DNA from: Nymphaea colorata
Lineage: Eukaryota; Streptophyta; Magnoliopsida; Nymphaeales; Nymphaeaceae
Direction of reading: 5' to 3'
Length of the DNA: 64,000 bases
NCBI RefSeq assembly: GCF_008831285.2
Contig: NC_045144.1
Span: forward strand, 8,529,886-8,593,885
This document shows positions 35,826 to 48,180 of this stretch, piece by piece. The notes beneath the pieces were generated by a model that had not been told where the DNA came from, searched no databases, and saw only the letters and a list, made by a program, of their open reading frames with translations. How positions within the stretch are numbered: position 1 is the first letter of the stretch; every line of letters starts with the position of its first letter. The position numbers and the translations under genes are program-made.

Positions 35826-38446
35826 CCTAGCTGGCCGGACCACCACCACCACCGCGGCCACCTACCATCCGATCTACCATCCAGCTGGCCGGACCGCCGC
35901 CACCACCACCACTGCGGCCGCCTACCATCCGATCTACCGTCCTCTTCCAGACCGCCCCAGGTTGGTTCCCATCTGTGATACTATTTATGCTTTTAAGTAT
36001 TTCATTCGTTCAATGTGATGCTATTGATGCTTTTTTGAGTTTCCCGTTTTGTTCAATTCGACGCTATTAACCACAAGGATGGCGTTTTTTTAAATTGGAT
36101 GTTCCAAACTTGACGGGTTCGGAAGAAAACCCCATCCAAACTTGACGGGTTCAGAAGAAAACCCCAATGTTTGTCATAGGAACTGAGTTTTACCTCTACT
36201 GAGTGTGGATTCTGTGCTTTGTACACATTTGGCAGTTCGATGAAATATTGCTGGCAAGAAAATGAGTAGATCTCGACATTCTTTATTTGAGTCAAACTCG
36301 AGCCGACCTCGTCAAGCTCAACTCAAGTTCCAGCCCAGCAAGATTTAAGTAGTGCCAAGTTTGAGCTGGAGCTCTACTAGGCTCCTGTTCATTCTGCCAG
36401 CGTGCACCCTTTTGCCGCTGACTGACTCAGCCCGGCTGTCCCTACGACCCGGTAATTCTTGAGCGTCACTCTCGATGTGTAACTTTCCAAACGCTAAGTT
36501 CTTCCTGTAAGATAAAAAGAAATAGCCTTTTCTTTTTCATTCTAATGCTGGACAATTCCCTAGTAATCCTCCCTCGTAATGTTGGAGTTGTCCTTTGTTG
36601 GACGTTGGATATCACATGGTATGTTATTTTTACTTTAACAAGAATGTTCCTAAGAGAAATGGGATATGAATAAGCATTCTGGTTATCAAAGTATTGCTGA
36701 CTCTTGCAATGGAACCCTATGTGATTTCAGCAGCTAAACTTTCAGTACTTGGTACATGCTCTCTTGCCAACTTGGGTGCTTGCTCTCTCCTGCCAACAGA
36801 GAGCCAATGGTGGAGATAGGTGGGGACTTTGTGGGAGCATATGTTTCATGAAGCCCATTCTTTGAAAGCTTAAATTAGTGGTTGAGCTTAAGCGGCTCTG
36901 AGTTTAGTTATATAGAACAGCTCCATCCATGACCAATTGAAAAGTTGTTAACTATATGCTTAGTGACCATAAAAAAAAAATTCTCTAGCAATGAGTATGC
37001 ATGATACCTGATGGTCTTTGATCATTTTTGAGGAAGAAAGGATAATCATCTAGATTCTGGAGTTGCATTTTCAGTTTTCAAAACTTTATTGGTATGTTGA
37101 TGAAGTGTCCAAGGTCTTTGTATTTCTGATGGCAAAGACACTTGAAGTTTGCGCAAGGAGCAAAGGTTTTTAACGAAAATGTAGTTTATATAGTATGCAT
37201 GAAAATATTCCGCATACTGGATGATCGTTGTCACATCTTTCGTTAGTGAACTTTTCTTGGCATGAACCTCAACTTTCTAGCAAGCGGTAGAAGGCCGAAG
37301 GGTGCCAAAAATCACTGTCCATTTACAGGTGAAACCCATATGGTTATCGCCCTTATGGTTGCAAGGTTTTCCCAGGTCCTCATTTTCCTCATGCAATTTT
37401 CTTAATGCAAACAAGGACATTGTTAGATGTCCGGTGTCCCTTTGCAGCTATCCATTGATATGCTGATCCAATTTGATGGCCTGTATGCGGTGCATTTGGT
37501 GCACTTTTTCGTAGCATTGTTGAAGTTCATTGATGGATGTTTGGAGGAACTCCAATTTGCAGGTTTAGAAAATCTGTCAAATGATGATTTGTTTAACTTT
37601 CATCTAGAACCAGAATAAATTGCAGTGTGGATGCTACTCCTCCCCTTTGTTCTTCTCCACGCTCTTAATGTTTCTATTCTGTTTTAGAATGTTGAGTTGG
37701 GCAAGTCAGTCAACTCCAAAATCCCATAAAATCCTGTTAGATTGGAGACAGATGTACCAGAACTATGAAGCAATAATTCTTGCATATAGTTATTTTCTGA
37801 ATCCCATGAAAAAGAGCACTTATTGCGGGACTTGCACTATAGATGCATCGAGGAGATATGCGTACATATGCTACATGTGGCACACTCAGTATGCATCTTA
37901 GCATAGTGGAGTTGAACTCTGCTTCTGTTGGAACTGTGTACACGACGAACTTCCTACTTGTGTCTATGGTCTTTCTAGCGGTTGCTGGCCAATGTGCATG
38001 TGATAGCTCTTGCATATAGGCCGATGCGAGTCACAAGGTGGGGTGGCATTCCTATTCTTTTTTTTCGCAATCAGACACATCAAGTGATCGTGCGATGGCC
38101 AGGTGAAAGCAATGCTATCATTCTGCAAGTGGCGAATTCACTGGTGATGCCCCAACTACAAGAGATGGAGGTGAGCTTGCAGCTTCATGCTTTCCGGAAA
38201 AACATAGGAAAGAGAAGCAGATGGTCATGGCCCATGCCAATGGTCTTCACCGTTCCTGTAAAATTAGCTGCAAGTTTCTTTTTGCTTCTTTCTCGTACCT
38301 GTTATCTCTTTACTTCGTGCCATTTCAGAATCATATGCCGCCCTTGTCACACCGCGGCCGCGTCTTGCTGCAGTTCCTTCTCCCTGTCGTTAAGGGTATG
38401 GAGAACGGATTAAATCTCGTTCACCCATCATTCCATTCGATCGTTT

Positions 38447-40343
38447 GTGCTATGTAGTGACATGGATTCCCTGCGACAGTGTCACGCCTCTCTCATCACC
38501 TCTGGTCTAGACGAGAGTCTCCACCTTCAGACAAAATTGGTGGCCATGTATTCTCTGCTTAGAAGTTTTGACGATGGACTAATAGTATTTGATCACATTA
38601 AGAATCCAGATTCCTTCTCGTGGAAGGTGTTGATCCAAGGCTGTGCTAGAAATCAGTTGTGTTCAGACGTTCATTGGTTTTATGGGTGCATGAGACGATC
38701 ATCTCAAGACCACGACAAGGTTGTCTTCTCAATGGCCTTGAAGGCATGTGTACAATTGCGATTTTTGGATGAAGGAAAGCAGACTGATTGTGATATTGAT
38801 AAAGTTGGTGGTTTTGACGATGTTGTCGCCGTGGGACTAATCAACCTGTATTCCGAATGTGGGACATGTGCGACGCTCAGAAAATGTTTGTTGAAATGCC
38901 TGAAAGAAATGTGGTTGCATGGACCTCGACAATTGTTGGTTACATGCACAAAGGATTGTTAAGCGAAACTTTGAAACTCGTCAATCAAATGCTAAGGGAG
39001 GTGAAGCCCAATCAGTTCACTATGGCAAGTTTGCTCTCAGCATGTTGTCAGCTGGACTTCTTACAGCGAGGGAAATGGGTCCACTCTTATTTGATCAAGA
39101 CAGGACTATATCTGAACTCTTTCGTTGCAACTGCACTTATGGATTTGTACACAAAATGTGGCAATATTTCTGATGCTGCCTTGATCTTTGAACAATTTCC
39201 TTATGCTGATGTTGTCTCATGGACATCCATGATTGTTGGTTATACATAGAGAGGCTTGGCTATTGAAGCATTGAAGATTTTCTTGAGGATGCGACGGACG
39301 GGACTACTCCCCAATGAGATAACAATGGCTAGCGTCCTTTCTGCTTCTGCTCAAAGAGGTTCTCCAGTGGAAGGGCAGTCAATCCATGCACTTGTGATTT
39401 TACTTGGCATGGATAGATTAAGTGAGGTGAATAATTCTCTTGTTGATATATATGCAAAATGCCACATGACTACGGATGCCTTTTGTGTATTTGAGAGAAT
39501 TTTTCCTAAAGATTTAAATTCATGGAGCACAATGATCAATGGGTTTTCTCAAAACAGGCTTGGGATTGAAGCTTTGTGCCTCTTCCATCGAATGAGGTTG
39601 ACACAAGTTTCACCAGATGCCTTCACATGTGTTGTTGTCCTCTCAGCTTGTTCTTCGTTAGGAGCCCCGGAAACAGGCACCTCATTGCATGGTTATGCAG
39701 TCAAGGCTGGTATCCTGTCAAATGTATATGTGGGTACTGCTCTCCTCAATCTGTATGCAAAGTGTGGGAGTGCATGTATGGCCAAGAAGGTATTTGATGA
39801 GATGGATGAGAAGAACATCACAACATGGAGTGCAATGGTGGGTGGTTATGGGATGCATGGTGATGCTAAAAATTCTCTTACTCTTCTCCAAGATATGTTG
39901 AAGAAGGGTGTGCAGCCCAATGATGTAACCTATACTAGCAATCTTTCTACATGTAGTCATGCAGGGATGGTAAGTGAAGGATGCATCTTGATGACATTTG
40001 CAATGGTAGTTATACCCTGCCATCTATGAGGCATTATGTGTGCACGATTGATATGTTAGGCCGAGCAGGAAGGCTTGATGAAGCAGTGGAGTTCATAAGG
40101 AAGATGCCTCTGGAGCCAGATGCTAGTATTTGGGGTGCACTTTTTCATGCTTGCAAAATTCATTCAACCATTGACCTTGGGGAGAAGGCAGCAAATATAC
40201 TGTTGGATTTACAACTTGAGACGGGATACTACGTGTTGATGTCAAACATGTATGCGGAAGCCGGGAGGTGGGAAGATGCAGCTACCATACGAGCCTTAAC
40301 GAAGGAAAGGAGGATGGAAAGATCACCAGGTTCCAGCATTTAA
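38447..40343 (+). pseudogene. PPR pseudogene, PLS class
   Basis: It would encode an RNA-binding PPR protein of about 620 residues, probably organellar. The likely start is ATG 38462 (MDSLRQCHASLITSG); ATG 38447 is a few codons upstream in frame. About a dozen PPR units are readable, such as HLQTKLVAMYSLLRSFDD, VVAVGLINLYSECG, NSFVATALMDLYTKCGNISDA, DVVSWTSMIVGYT, NVYVGTALLNLYAKCGSA, NITTWSAMVGGYGMHGDA, and the closing YVCTIDMLGRAGRLDEAVEF, YVLMSNMYAEAGRWEDAA and RSPGSSI. No DYW domain is seen. Three lesions break it: a frameshift near 38860-38870 (SECG to DAQKMF), an in-frame TAG at 39247-39249 (where CAG, glutamine, would fit GYT-RGLA), and a frameshift near 39975-39990 (SEGCILMT to HLDD). 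It resembles the family of Arabidopsis At2g03380, from memory. The mild damage suggests recent loss. Confidence 0.9.
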
Positions 40344-40645
40344 GATACAAGAAACTTTGTTGCTTCACTGAAAACATTGTGAATTCTGAAGGCCTTGTTA
40401 AGGCATTTTGTATGTAATTATTTTTTTTGGGGCTCTTGATCACAAATGTTTCACTTATCAAAGGCTAGTTTAGAGGGAGAGAGGATGTACATCACATACA
40501 TATAGACGTGTTTTTTCCTTATGACTGCCAAGTTGGAGTTCGTTGGTTGTAAATTGTGCAACTCCACATCTTCATCCACATCTGTGCAAGTGGAAGGACC
40601 ATGTGTTCTGAAGAGAAAACAATATTCATGGCATGAAACAATATC

Positions 40646-40763
40646 CATTGTACGTTTGGGCGATTTTTTAGTTTTGGTGTTTGGTATTAGTTCATAAAAT
40701 ATGCACCTACATGTTTCTATTAAGTTTGTTTGATTATTTATTATGGAATTAATTTATGCTTTT
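40646..40763. repeat. 118-bp dispersed repeat, copy 1
   Basis: The sequence from ATTGTACGTTTGGGCGA to AATTTATGC is nearly the same as 55539-55655 in the same orientation, with only a handful of differences. It lies about 300 bp after the PPR pseudogene. Confidence 0.88.
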
Positions 40764-41718
40764 GTGATGATGCAATTAACCTTTCCGCAAAACTTCATTA
40801 ATAAAATTCGAAGAATAACATTTGTGATGATGCAATTAACCGACATAGAACAATCAAGTAATTGAAAAACCCAAACTGTAGAGAACTCTGCTATCAAAGT
40901 TTCTAATCTGAAAAGTGAAGCAAAATTTTCAACTCTGTCAACATATGGAACTATTATGCGAATGAGCTAATGAACATGCTGTTTGATTCATTTGACTGCA
41001 TCTTTGACATAAATCTGAGCCCAGATTTCTCCCTGATGTGGACACATTCATATAGGTGAGATTTCTCACCGTCACCGACTCATTTTAAGATTGGTGGATA
41101 ATAGAGAAGTGCAGAGACCTGAAATACTGATTCCTAAAATGAGACTGGTTTTACTCATTCCTCCCCCTGGAATAGGGAACATTTCAGGAAATAAAAGACA
41201 AAGAACAGTTAAAAAATGAACATGAAAGAAAAAATGTACCAGTTATCTTCATCTTCTTTCTCCATTCCTTTTCGTTCCTCTTCTCTTACCTTCCTTCCTC
41301 AAGTTGCTGCAGTCGCAATCATCTTACTCTTGCAATACTTAGTGGTCATCAAGAAACTGATGTGATGTGAGAACTCCCCAATCCTGTGTCTTTCTTACTA
41401 TTAAAAGAGGTTTTTGAAGCAGTCTTACCATTGTCCTTTGCTGTTTTTTACCAACCTGCATTTCAAAAATATTTTAGAAGCATGAGTTTTAGAAGGCTCA
41501 AAACAGTTTTGCAAATACTAAACAAGCCCCTATTGGTACTTTGTTTCGTGATGGAGAAAAGAGTAATAATATAGTGATAGGATCACACTAAATTTATGAA
41601 ATATCGTGTCCTGTTCTTTTTTTTTTTTTTTCTGTTTTCTATGTTTCCCAATGTTCTGGCTAAGTACATTCTAAGCGGTGGATGTATTTGTAATCTAGTT
41701 ACTTGTAATAGCAACACT

Positions 41719-41986
41719 TTTGCATAATCTGATAATATGGATAGATTCAACGATTGTCTTAAAAATCATGCTTTGGGACATATTTTAAAATAGAAAATCA
41801 TGATGTCTAATCCTTCAAGTTTTTGATCCATTTTAAGCTGTTCATCTTTGATTTTGCATAATCTGATAATATGGATAGATTCAACGATTGTCTTAAAAAT
41901 CATGCTTTGGGTCATATTTTAAAATAGAAAATCATGATGTCTAATCCTTCAAGTTTTTCATCCATTTTAAGCTGTTCATCTTTGAC
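41719..41986. repeat. Tandem duplication, 134-bp unit
   Basis: Two adjacent copies run from TGCATAATCTGATAATATGG to GCTGTTCATCTTTGA. They differ at about two bases (GGGACAT versus GGGTCAT, TTTTGATCC versus TTTTCATCC), so the duplication is recent. Confidence 0.94.
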
Positions 41987-43701
41987 GCCCTTCATTTCCT
42001 TATGCATTAAAAGTTGCTATGTCACATGGGTGTGGGTATGTGTTATAGATTCAGACACACCATTTTTTAAAAATTGCGGGTACGAGGATATGACAGACAC
42101 AGGCGTCGCACACACATACACACACATATATATATATATAATCCAGAAGGTCAAAAGTCAAGCAAAAATGGAAGGACAATACATAATGGAAGTGGGATAC
42201 CAAAGTTAAAGTTAAAAAGGAAGGAAAACACAAGCATGCCGTCTCTTTTTATATTGGATGCATAAGGTTTTAAGTTTTAAAATATACATCGTGCCTTTAG
42301 ATATCCATGTACCTGTGTCAGTGTACCCATTTACTGACACAATACCTGGGCCTTTCACTTGTATCCGTGTGACATATAAAGCTTGTTATTTGTTGAATAA
42401 ACTATATAGATAACTTTCATCAAACTGTTTTGATCATCCAATTGTATTCAGATGGTTCTATGGCAAAGAACAGCTGAGCACATAAAAGTTGAGGTACACA
42501 GTCCCTCAAATATATAGATATGTGGTGTTCTTGCAATACCTACACTTGTGAAAACATAGCGAGAGACTGCATTTGTTACAGTGGGACCTGAATGATGTTT
42601 TACTCTTGTAGATTATGTTGTTTGGACATAAAACGTAAATTTTAAGTAACATGATATGGTTTTTCAAGATACTAGGATACCCATAATTTTTGCTAGAATA
42701 ACATGATATGAAACTTCTCTTACCAAAAAATATATAAATTATTTCTGTGATGTTGGTAAACCACATTTACAAATATTGGCAATATTTTCAGAACATAGCC
42801 ATAAAAACTCCTAAAACCATTTAAATTAGAAAATAGGTTATTTCAATATATCGCCAAAAGATTCTTGCGAGATTCTTTTTAAGAAACTAATTTAGAACCT
42901 ACTTTAAACTTTTTTGTTGTTTTCATGTTTTAATGACTACTTTAAATTTGCATTGATATTTTTCTAGGAAATTTAGTAGAAGCTGAGTTTCATAATTTTT
43001 TCTATATTTTTTATTTTTGAACTCCGAAGATTTTTCGAAGAACAATAATTTTCTTTTTAATATATGAGGAAAACCTTGCCAATGAAGAGCCGGCAATTAT
43101 ATTTCTGACAATGGGGTCAATCAAGGAGCACATCATCCATGAAAATGAACTTTTCATAAGTGGGTTTGGGTGCTTGTTGGAACACCTTATATTTATAGTG
43201 AGTGAATAGTAAGTCTAGCAAAGGTGTGAACTATTAGTGAACTATTACTATATGGTGAAAATGGCCATCATCTTTTTCTTCTTATTTTCATTCAATCATC
43301 CACCATAATAGATTAGGACCCTCATGAATGATCTTGTATTTCTCAGCAATGTTGTTTTGCTTGGGATATTTTGGGAAAATCTCATTACACTTTTGGGGCA
43401 CAAATATAAAAACTTTAAGTTAGGTAAAACCAAACAGATGAGAAACTAATAAGAATGCATTAAAGAATGGCTTATTGATGTTAAGAATGATAATTAATAA
43501 TTCGGATGAAAGGTGAATCCCTGATGTCACTAACCTTAAAAAAGAGGAAAACAAAAAAAAGGAAAAAGACAAGTAAAAAATGCGATAAAAACAAAATAAA
43601 TATTTCTTCACGCTTCTTTTCAAAAGGGCACGTTTTTTTCTTTTTTATTATTTTTCTCATTAGTATTGTGGTATCAAAAATATCGCATGATTTTTTGGCC
43701 G

Positions 43702-43703
<2 letters not shown>

Positions 43704-43747
<44 letters not shown>
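43704..43747. repeat. Microsatellite (TA)n
   Basis: This is an uninterrupted run of about 22 TA dinucleotides. Confidence 0.93.
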
Positions 43748-43750
<3 letters not shown>

Positions 43751-43839
43751 ATTGCAATCTCAAGTTCTAACTCTTGGACGAGAGTTGTAAAATCATTGTA
43801 ATTGAAAATTTATATAGAAAAGCCACAATAATAATGTAG

Positions 43840-46200
43840 TTCCAATAATGGATTGCTGGGAGGTAGGCTCCCCACCTTTATTGCCAAAAAATTATATTTA
43901 CAAGAAAAACACAAGGGATGCAAAGCATCAGCAGGAAAAAAACACAAGGAGCAAAAAAACCCTCACCCCTCATAAGCAAGACAGAGACAGTTGAGCAAAA
44001 AACTAGGATTAAGCAAGAAGAAACAATATTGCCCATCTGCTAGTAGGTAAACAAAACATGCAATAATTGCCTGCCATTGTCGCGTCCATCTTGTTGACCA
44101 TAAATCAAGAGTTGCTGACCTACATCCACTGATGGAAAGTGATCATCTACACTGGTTCTTTCAAAACACTTTTTGAAAAAGATCCATCTTGCTGAGATGG
44201 TTCTACGCCCTTCCATCATGGATTGTATTCTTCGTTTCCAACCGTTGTTAGAGGATATGATCGTGAGGCATCTTGAGCTACCATTCTACTTGCCGACTGG
44301 TAAGCTCCAGCATCCCAGCCACCATCAGCCTTAAGTTAATTCTACTATATACAATTTGAAGAGTGTGATCGTCCTTATGTATTTCTTCTCTTTTACTACA
44401 AAAAATACCAATGGACCACCATAGTTGAATCAGTTGTCAGTCTTCCTCCTACGAAAAGATAGCCTCAGCCACCCTTTGTCCTATCTTCCAAATCCTATTC
44501 GTAATGCTACAAATGGATGGGTGTTGCCAATTATCATGGGCAGCTTGGTTGCGAGTCCACCAGAGTTGCCATACTACTACATGGAACATTACATGCCAAT
44601 ACTTGTTGACCCATCTATGTGGAAACTTAACTTCGTACCAGTATTTGATCTCCTCATTAATGTTCCTTCAAGGAGATCTCCTTCGATTAAATTTACTCAT
44701 TAACCAGCTCCACACATTTTTGGCAACGCGGCAGGAAAATAAGATATGGTGGTTGCTCTCTTCCTCAGATCTACAAAGGAAGCATCTATTGACTAAGGGC
44801 AGACCCATATGCTTCAAACGGTCAGTAGTTAGGAGCCGATGTTTGGAGGCTAGGTAAACAAACTAGCTGGTGCACGCCGGGACATTTGCATCACAAACCA
44901 GCATCTTCCAAGTCTCTTTGTTTCCTTTGCTTCTCACCATGTTCCAAACAAGAGAGCTAGTGATTTCCTGGTTAGCATTAGTTTTGAAAACCAATCTGTC
45001 ATCCCTGTCAGAGAGATCCCTAATGCCATTCAGCAAGAAGGAGAAAGAATTCTCATCAATTCTATAGTAGTTGATGGCTGCCATCAGAGAGAGGTGTCGG
45101 TCATGCTTGACCTGCTCATAGAGTTCTCCTTGAACCCTATGTAAAAGGATACCATGGCTCCAATCATCCACCTAAAATCTGATTTTTTTTCCATTGTCAG
45201 CTTTCCAAAAAACAAGATTTTCTATCAGCCTCCATCCCCAGCCAAGGCTGATCCATGCCCAAGAACCTTTCCATGGCTTCTTAGCAGACCAAAAGCTCCT
45301 AATATTCCTGAGATACCGCATTCGAAGCCACAAACCTAACAAGGAATGACCCTCTAGAATTTTGCAGCATCTAGTAGCCATGACTGCTGCGTTCCACTCC
45401 ACAAGGGCCCGGAAACCTACACCACCCTCCTCTTTAGGCTTATACAAATCTTTCCAAGCAACTAGATGGATGGCCCTGGAGGCGCTATTGTGAGCCCAAA
45501 GGAAGTGCGCCATTTTCCTTTCGATAATGATCAGAGTTTTTTTTGGCAATCTAATCCCTTGCATCCAGTAGACCCCCGAAATTGCAAGGTTATGTTTGAC
45601 TAGGCATAAACGCCCTGCAAAGAGAGAAAGTTAGTTTGTCACGCTGCCATTCTCCTTTCAAGTCTACCAATAAGATCAACACAATGATCCTTCTTCATTT
45701 TGCCAACAAAGAGAGGCAGACCAAGATACTTAGAAGGAAGCTTATCAGTTTTCCATTCCAAGATAGAGGACAGGACGATGGCTTTACTATCACTGACTCC
45801 AAACATGAAAATGGATGATTTCCTCCCATTGATCTTAAGGCCTGCGCATCTCTCCAGCTGGCCAAGGAAAAAGGCAATTCCGGATAGAGATTTGTGAGTA
45901 GCTCTGTAGAAAAGTAAAATGTCATTTGCAAAAAGGAGAGAGTGGATGTTAGGCAAAGAATATGGCATTCTGGGGAGCTTGATGATTCCCCTATTAATTC
46001 GATTTTGAAAACTGCGGCCAAACAGCTCCATGACTATAATGAATAGGTAGGGGGAGAGAAGCTCCATGACTATAATGAATAGGTAGGGGGAGAGAGGATA
46101 TCCATGTCGGAGTCCCTTCCTGCACTCAAAGATTCTACCTTCTTCCCCATTAAGAAGGATGGAGAAGGTTAACATGTCTCTGGTGTGGGGTGTTAGATGC
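43840..46200 (-). mobile_element. LINE retrotransposon, 5'-truncated
   Basis: It lies on the minus strand. The reverse-transcriptase and downstream zf-RVT regions are encoded, followed by about 1 kb of 3' sequence. The 3' end carries an AATAAA signal (minus, 43877-43882) in a GGCAATAAAGGTGGGGAG context that I associate with plant LINE 3' ends. The 5' side loses homology near 46170-46200, within the reverse transcriptase, as expected for 5' truncation. No poly-A tail or target duplication was identified, so the boundaries are approximate. Confidence 0.8.
44400..46200 (-). pseudogene. LINE ORF2 pseudogene (reverse transcriptase to zf-RVT)
   Basis: The protein would prime reverse transcription at a nicked target. 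The frame from 46247 covers FSILLNGEEGR, KGLRHGYPLSPYLFIIVMEL, HSLLFANDILLFYRA, KSSIFMFGV and LPSKYLGLPLF. The active-site motif reads F-A-N-D where A-D-D is expected, and G-Y-P replaces the usual G-D-P. A 36-bp tandem duplication (46025-46096) repeats ELLSPYLFIIVM in frame. A frameshift near 45600 leads to the frame from 45564 (KMAHFLWAH, VGFRALVEWNAAVMATRCCKI). A TAG replaces the tryptophan of an IRFWVDDW-type motif near 45170. The zf-RVT part (VWNMVRS, LPLVNRCFLCRSEEESNHHI) continues with further breaks to about 44400. Confidence 0.9.
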
Positions 46201-46354
46201 ACAATAATACCTTGGAAGAAAATTACTAACTGGTAGAAAATAAGCAATCAAAGTCACAAAAGGTAATATATGAATGTTCCTAAAGTGTATTGCGTGTGCA
46301 ACACTAGTTTGGTGATGTCTATGAACCGTTTGTTGTGTTCGCGGTCTTTTCAGT

Positions 46355-46569
46355 TATGTACATAGGTGTGCCTAAACAGCTGCTGCACCCGAATCCACAC
46401 AACATGGGTGGGAGCTGGACCAGCTGGTGCAGCTCCCACACAACACAACATTATGCATTGAACATGTCTCTGGTGAGGAGGTGTTAGATGCACACCCAAC
46501 TAAACTAGCCTTAATATAAATGGTTAAAAATGTAAATATAGATAGATAATACTATTAAAAGTAAATAAA

Positions 46570-46651
<82 letters not shown>

Positions 46652-46737
46652 GCTAGTTGCTGCACCGGCACCTAAAGTTTTTCAAACATTGCTGTATCGG
46701 CACAGTATATAATCCCACACACCACACCTATGTGACA
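46355..46737. mobile_element. Candidate MITE with CATAGGTGTG ends
   Basis: ACATAGGTGTG at about 46358-46369 is mirrored by CACACCTATGT at about 46723-46733. Inside each end lies a TGCACC-rich block (CTGCTGCACCC and TTGCTGCACCGGCACC), and a TA microsatellite (46572-46647) fills the middle. Similar blocks occur at 2480-2615 and 49795-49870. I see no clear target duplication. Confidence 0.5.
46572..46647. repeat. Microsatellite (TA)n
   Basis: A run of about 37 TA dinucleotides, the longest in the window. A shorter one lies at 47169-47196. Confidence 0.93.
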
Positions 46738-47165
46738 AAACTTTTTAGTTAAAAGCATATGCCTAAGCACTTGGCAGCAGCCTAAACACATAGGCTAACA
46801 CCTAAACAGTCCAAACAAGAAATACTCAATGTCTTAACCAAAAATTTATTTTTCTTGTCTGTTATATCTTCTACAATATTGAGGTGGTGTTTCTTATAAG
46901 CTCCACTTTGACCCTTGTTTTTCTTTTTCTTCCTCTTCATTTTCCCCATTTCTATTGAGTAGGGCTTTTTAGGTGCCAGCATCAGTATTCTCTACCCAGT
47001 ATTTCTTTAGGGTTTACTGTCTAGGTCCACGTAACGTTTTTTAAGGACTCTTCAAATTAGACTTGGGAACAGCTGTGCAACTGCCACTTTGCTTTTTTTT
47101 TCTCATTGAAAATTTTAATCATGGATAGAATCATAGCTTGCTAGTAGTTAATTTTATTGTTTCTA

Positions 47166-47201
<36 letters not shown>

Positions 47202-47781
47202 CGATGTGACATGACCATGATGGGGTTCCTGTGCCAAATGAAGTATTTGTGCGACAAAACCAAGATATTAGTTCAGTCTTTGCATTTTAAATATCTTTTT
47301 TGTCCTGTTGAATTTGGAATGAATGGCAAATAATGATTTGAATTTCCGAGATAATTTAGATGCCGGAATGGTGAGATATTTGGCTTTTGTAGGCAACCTA
47401 ATGGCTTAAAACAAGTGAAGGGAAGGCTACACAAATTTTTCTTCGTGTAAGGTGTTTTAACTTCTGTCAAGTTGCTTTTGCATTATAAGATACTTTAAAT
47501 GTATTTATGGCCTTTTTTTAGTTGAAGGCATGAGGTAGGCAATTTTTTCATACTAGTAATACAATAACGTGTTGGCAGCAATGCAAATTTGTTTCCTTCT
47601 GACTGCTGCGGTTTCTATTTATGGTTGTTTTGCACACACAGAGTGAGATCTGGTGCTTTTTCCAGCTGGATGTTCTTTGACAATCTTAATGGAACTGGAA
47701 ACCAGAACTAGTTCTTTATTCCTGTGCTAGCATAATTAATTCACAAAATGCGATTAATGGAATGTTTTACGTTAGCTTTGC
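46738..47781. other. Presumed intron sequence left of hAT-2
   Basis: No exon of the UBP26-like gene is recognisable here, although the downstream acceptor at 54489-54490 requires an upstream exon on the plus strand. It is AT-rich with a TA microsatellite. Confidence 0.5.
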
Positions 47782-47789
47782 ATTGCAAC

Positions 47790-48180
47790 TAGGGATGTCT
47801 ACGGATCGGATTCGGATCGGATATCCGATCCGAATCGCTTGTAAAAAATCGGATATGGTTAGTAATTTGACATCCGATTGAGAAATCGGATCGGATTCGG
47901 ATTTAAGAAGTAACATCCGATCGGATACGGATTCGGTTTTAAGTAAATATCCGATCGGATATTGAACCATCTTATCCGACCGGATACGGATTCGGATTCG
48001 GTTTTAAGTAAATATCCGATCGGACACTTAACCATCTTAACAAGTATATCCGAATCCGAATTACAGCTTGATATCCGAATCCGAACCGTGATATATCCGA
48101 CATCGAATCTAAGATTGAGTTGGTGACCCCAACATCCGAATCCGAATCTAAGATTGAGTTGGTGACCCCACGTTTTGAAG
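47790..48180 (+). repeat. Left terminal and subterminal repeats of hAT-2
   Basis: The terminal inverted repeat is followed by many ATCCGATCGGAT and GATTCGGAT words in both orientations, including a partial tandem duplication of GGATACGGATTCGG...TTTTAAGTAAATATCCGATC near 47925 and 47990, and of AATCTAAGATTGAGTTGGTG near 48108 and 48147. In Ac-like elements such words bind transposase; that role is inferred here. Confidence 0.85.

Larger units (their letters stand above)
32001..38446. other. Long non-coding stretch with microsatellites and small duplications
   Basis: No gene is recognised in about 6.4 kb. It holds an AC/TA microsatellite (32398-32480), a 43-bp tandem duplication (about 34496-34582), a hAT-2-like remnant (35535-35825) and a GTTCGGAAGAAAACCCC duplication (36085-36165). 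Open frames at 37427-38413 are of moderate length. They lie just upstream of the PPR pseudogene and might be leader sequence; I recognise no domain in them. Confidence 0.5.
40764..43839. other. Non-coding stretch
   Basis: No gene is recognised. It holds a 134-bp tandem duplication (41719-41986), CA/TA tracts at 42108-42140 and a TA tract at 43704-43747. Open frames translate microsatellites or AT-rich DNA. Confidence 0.5.
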
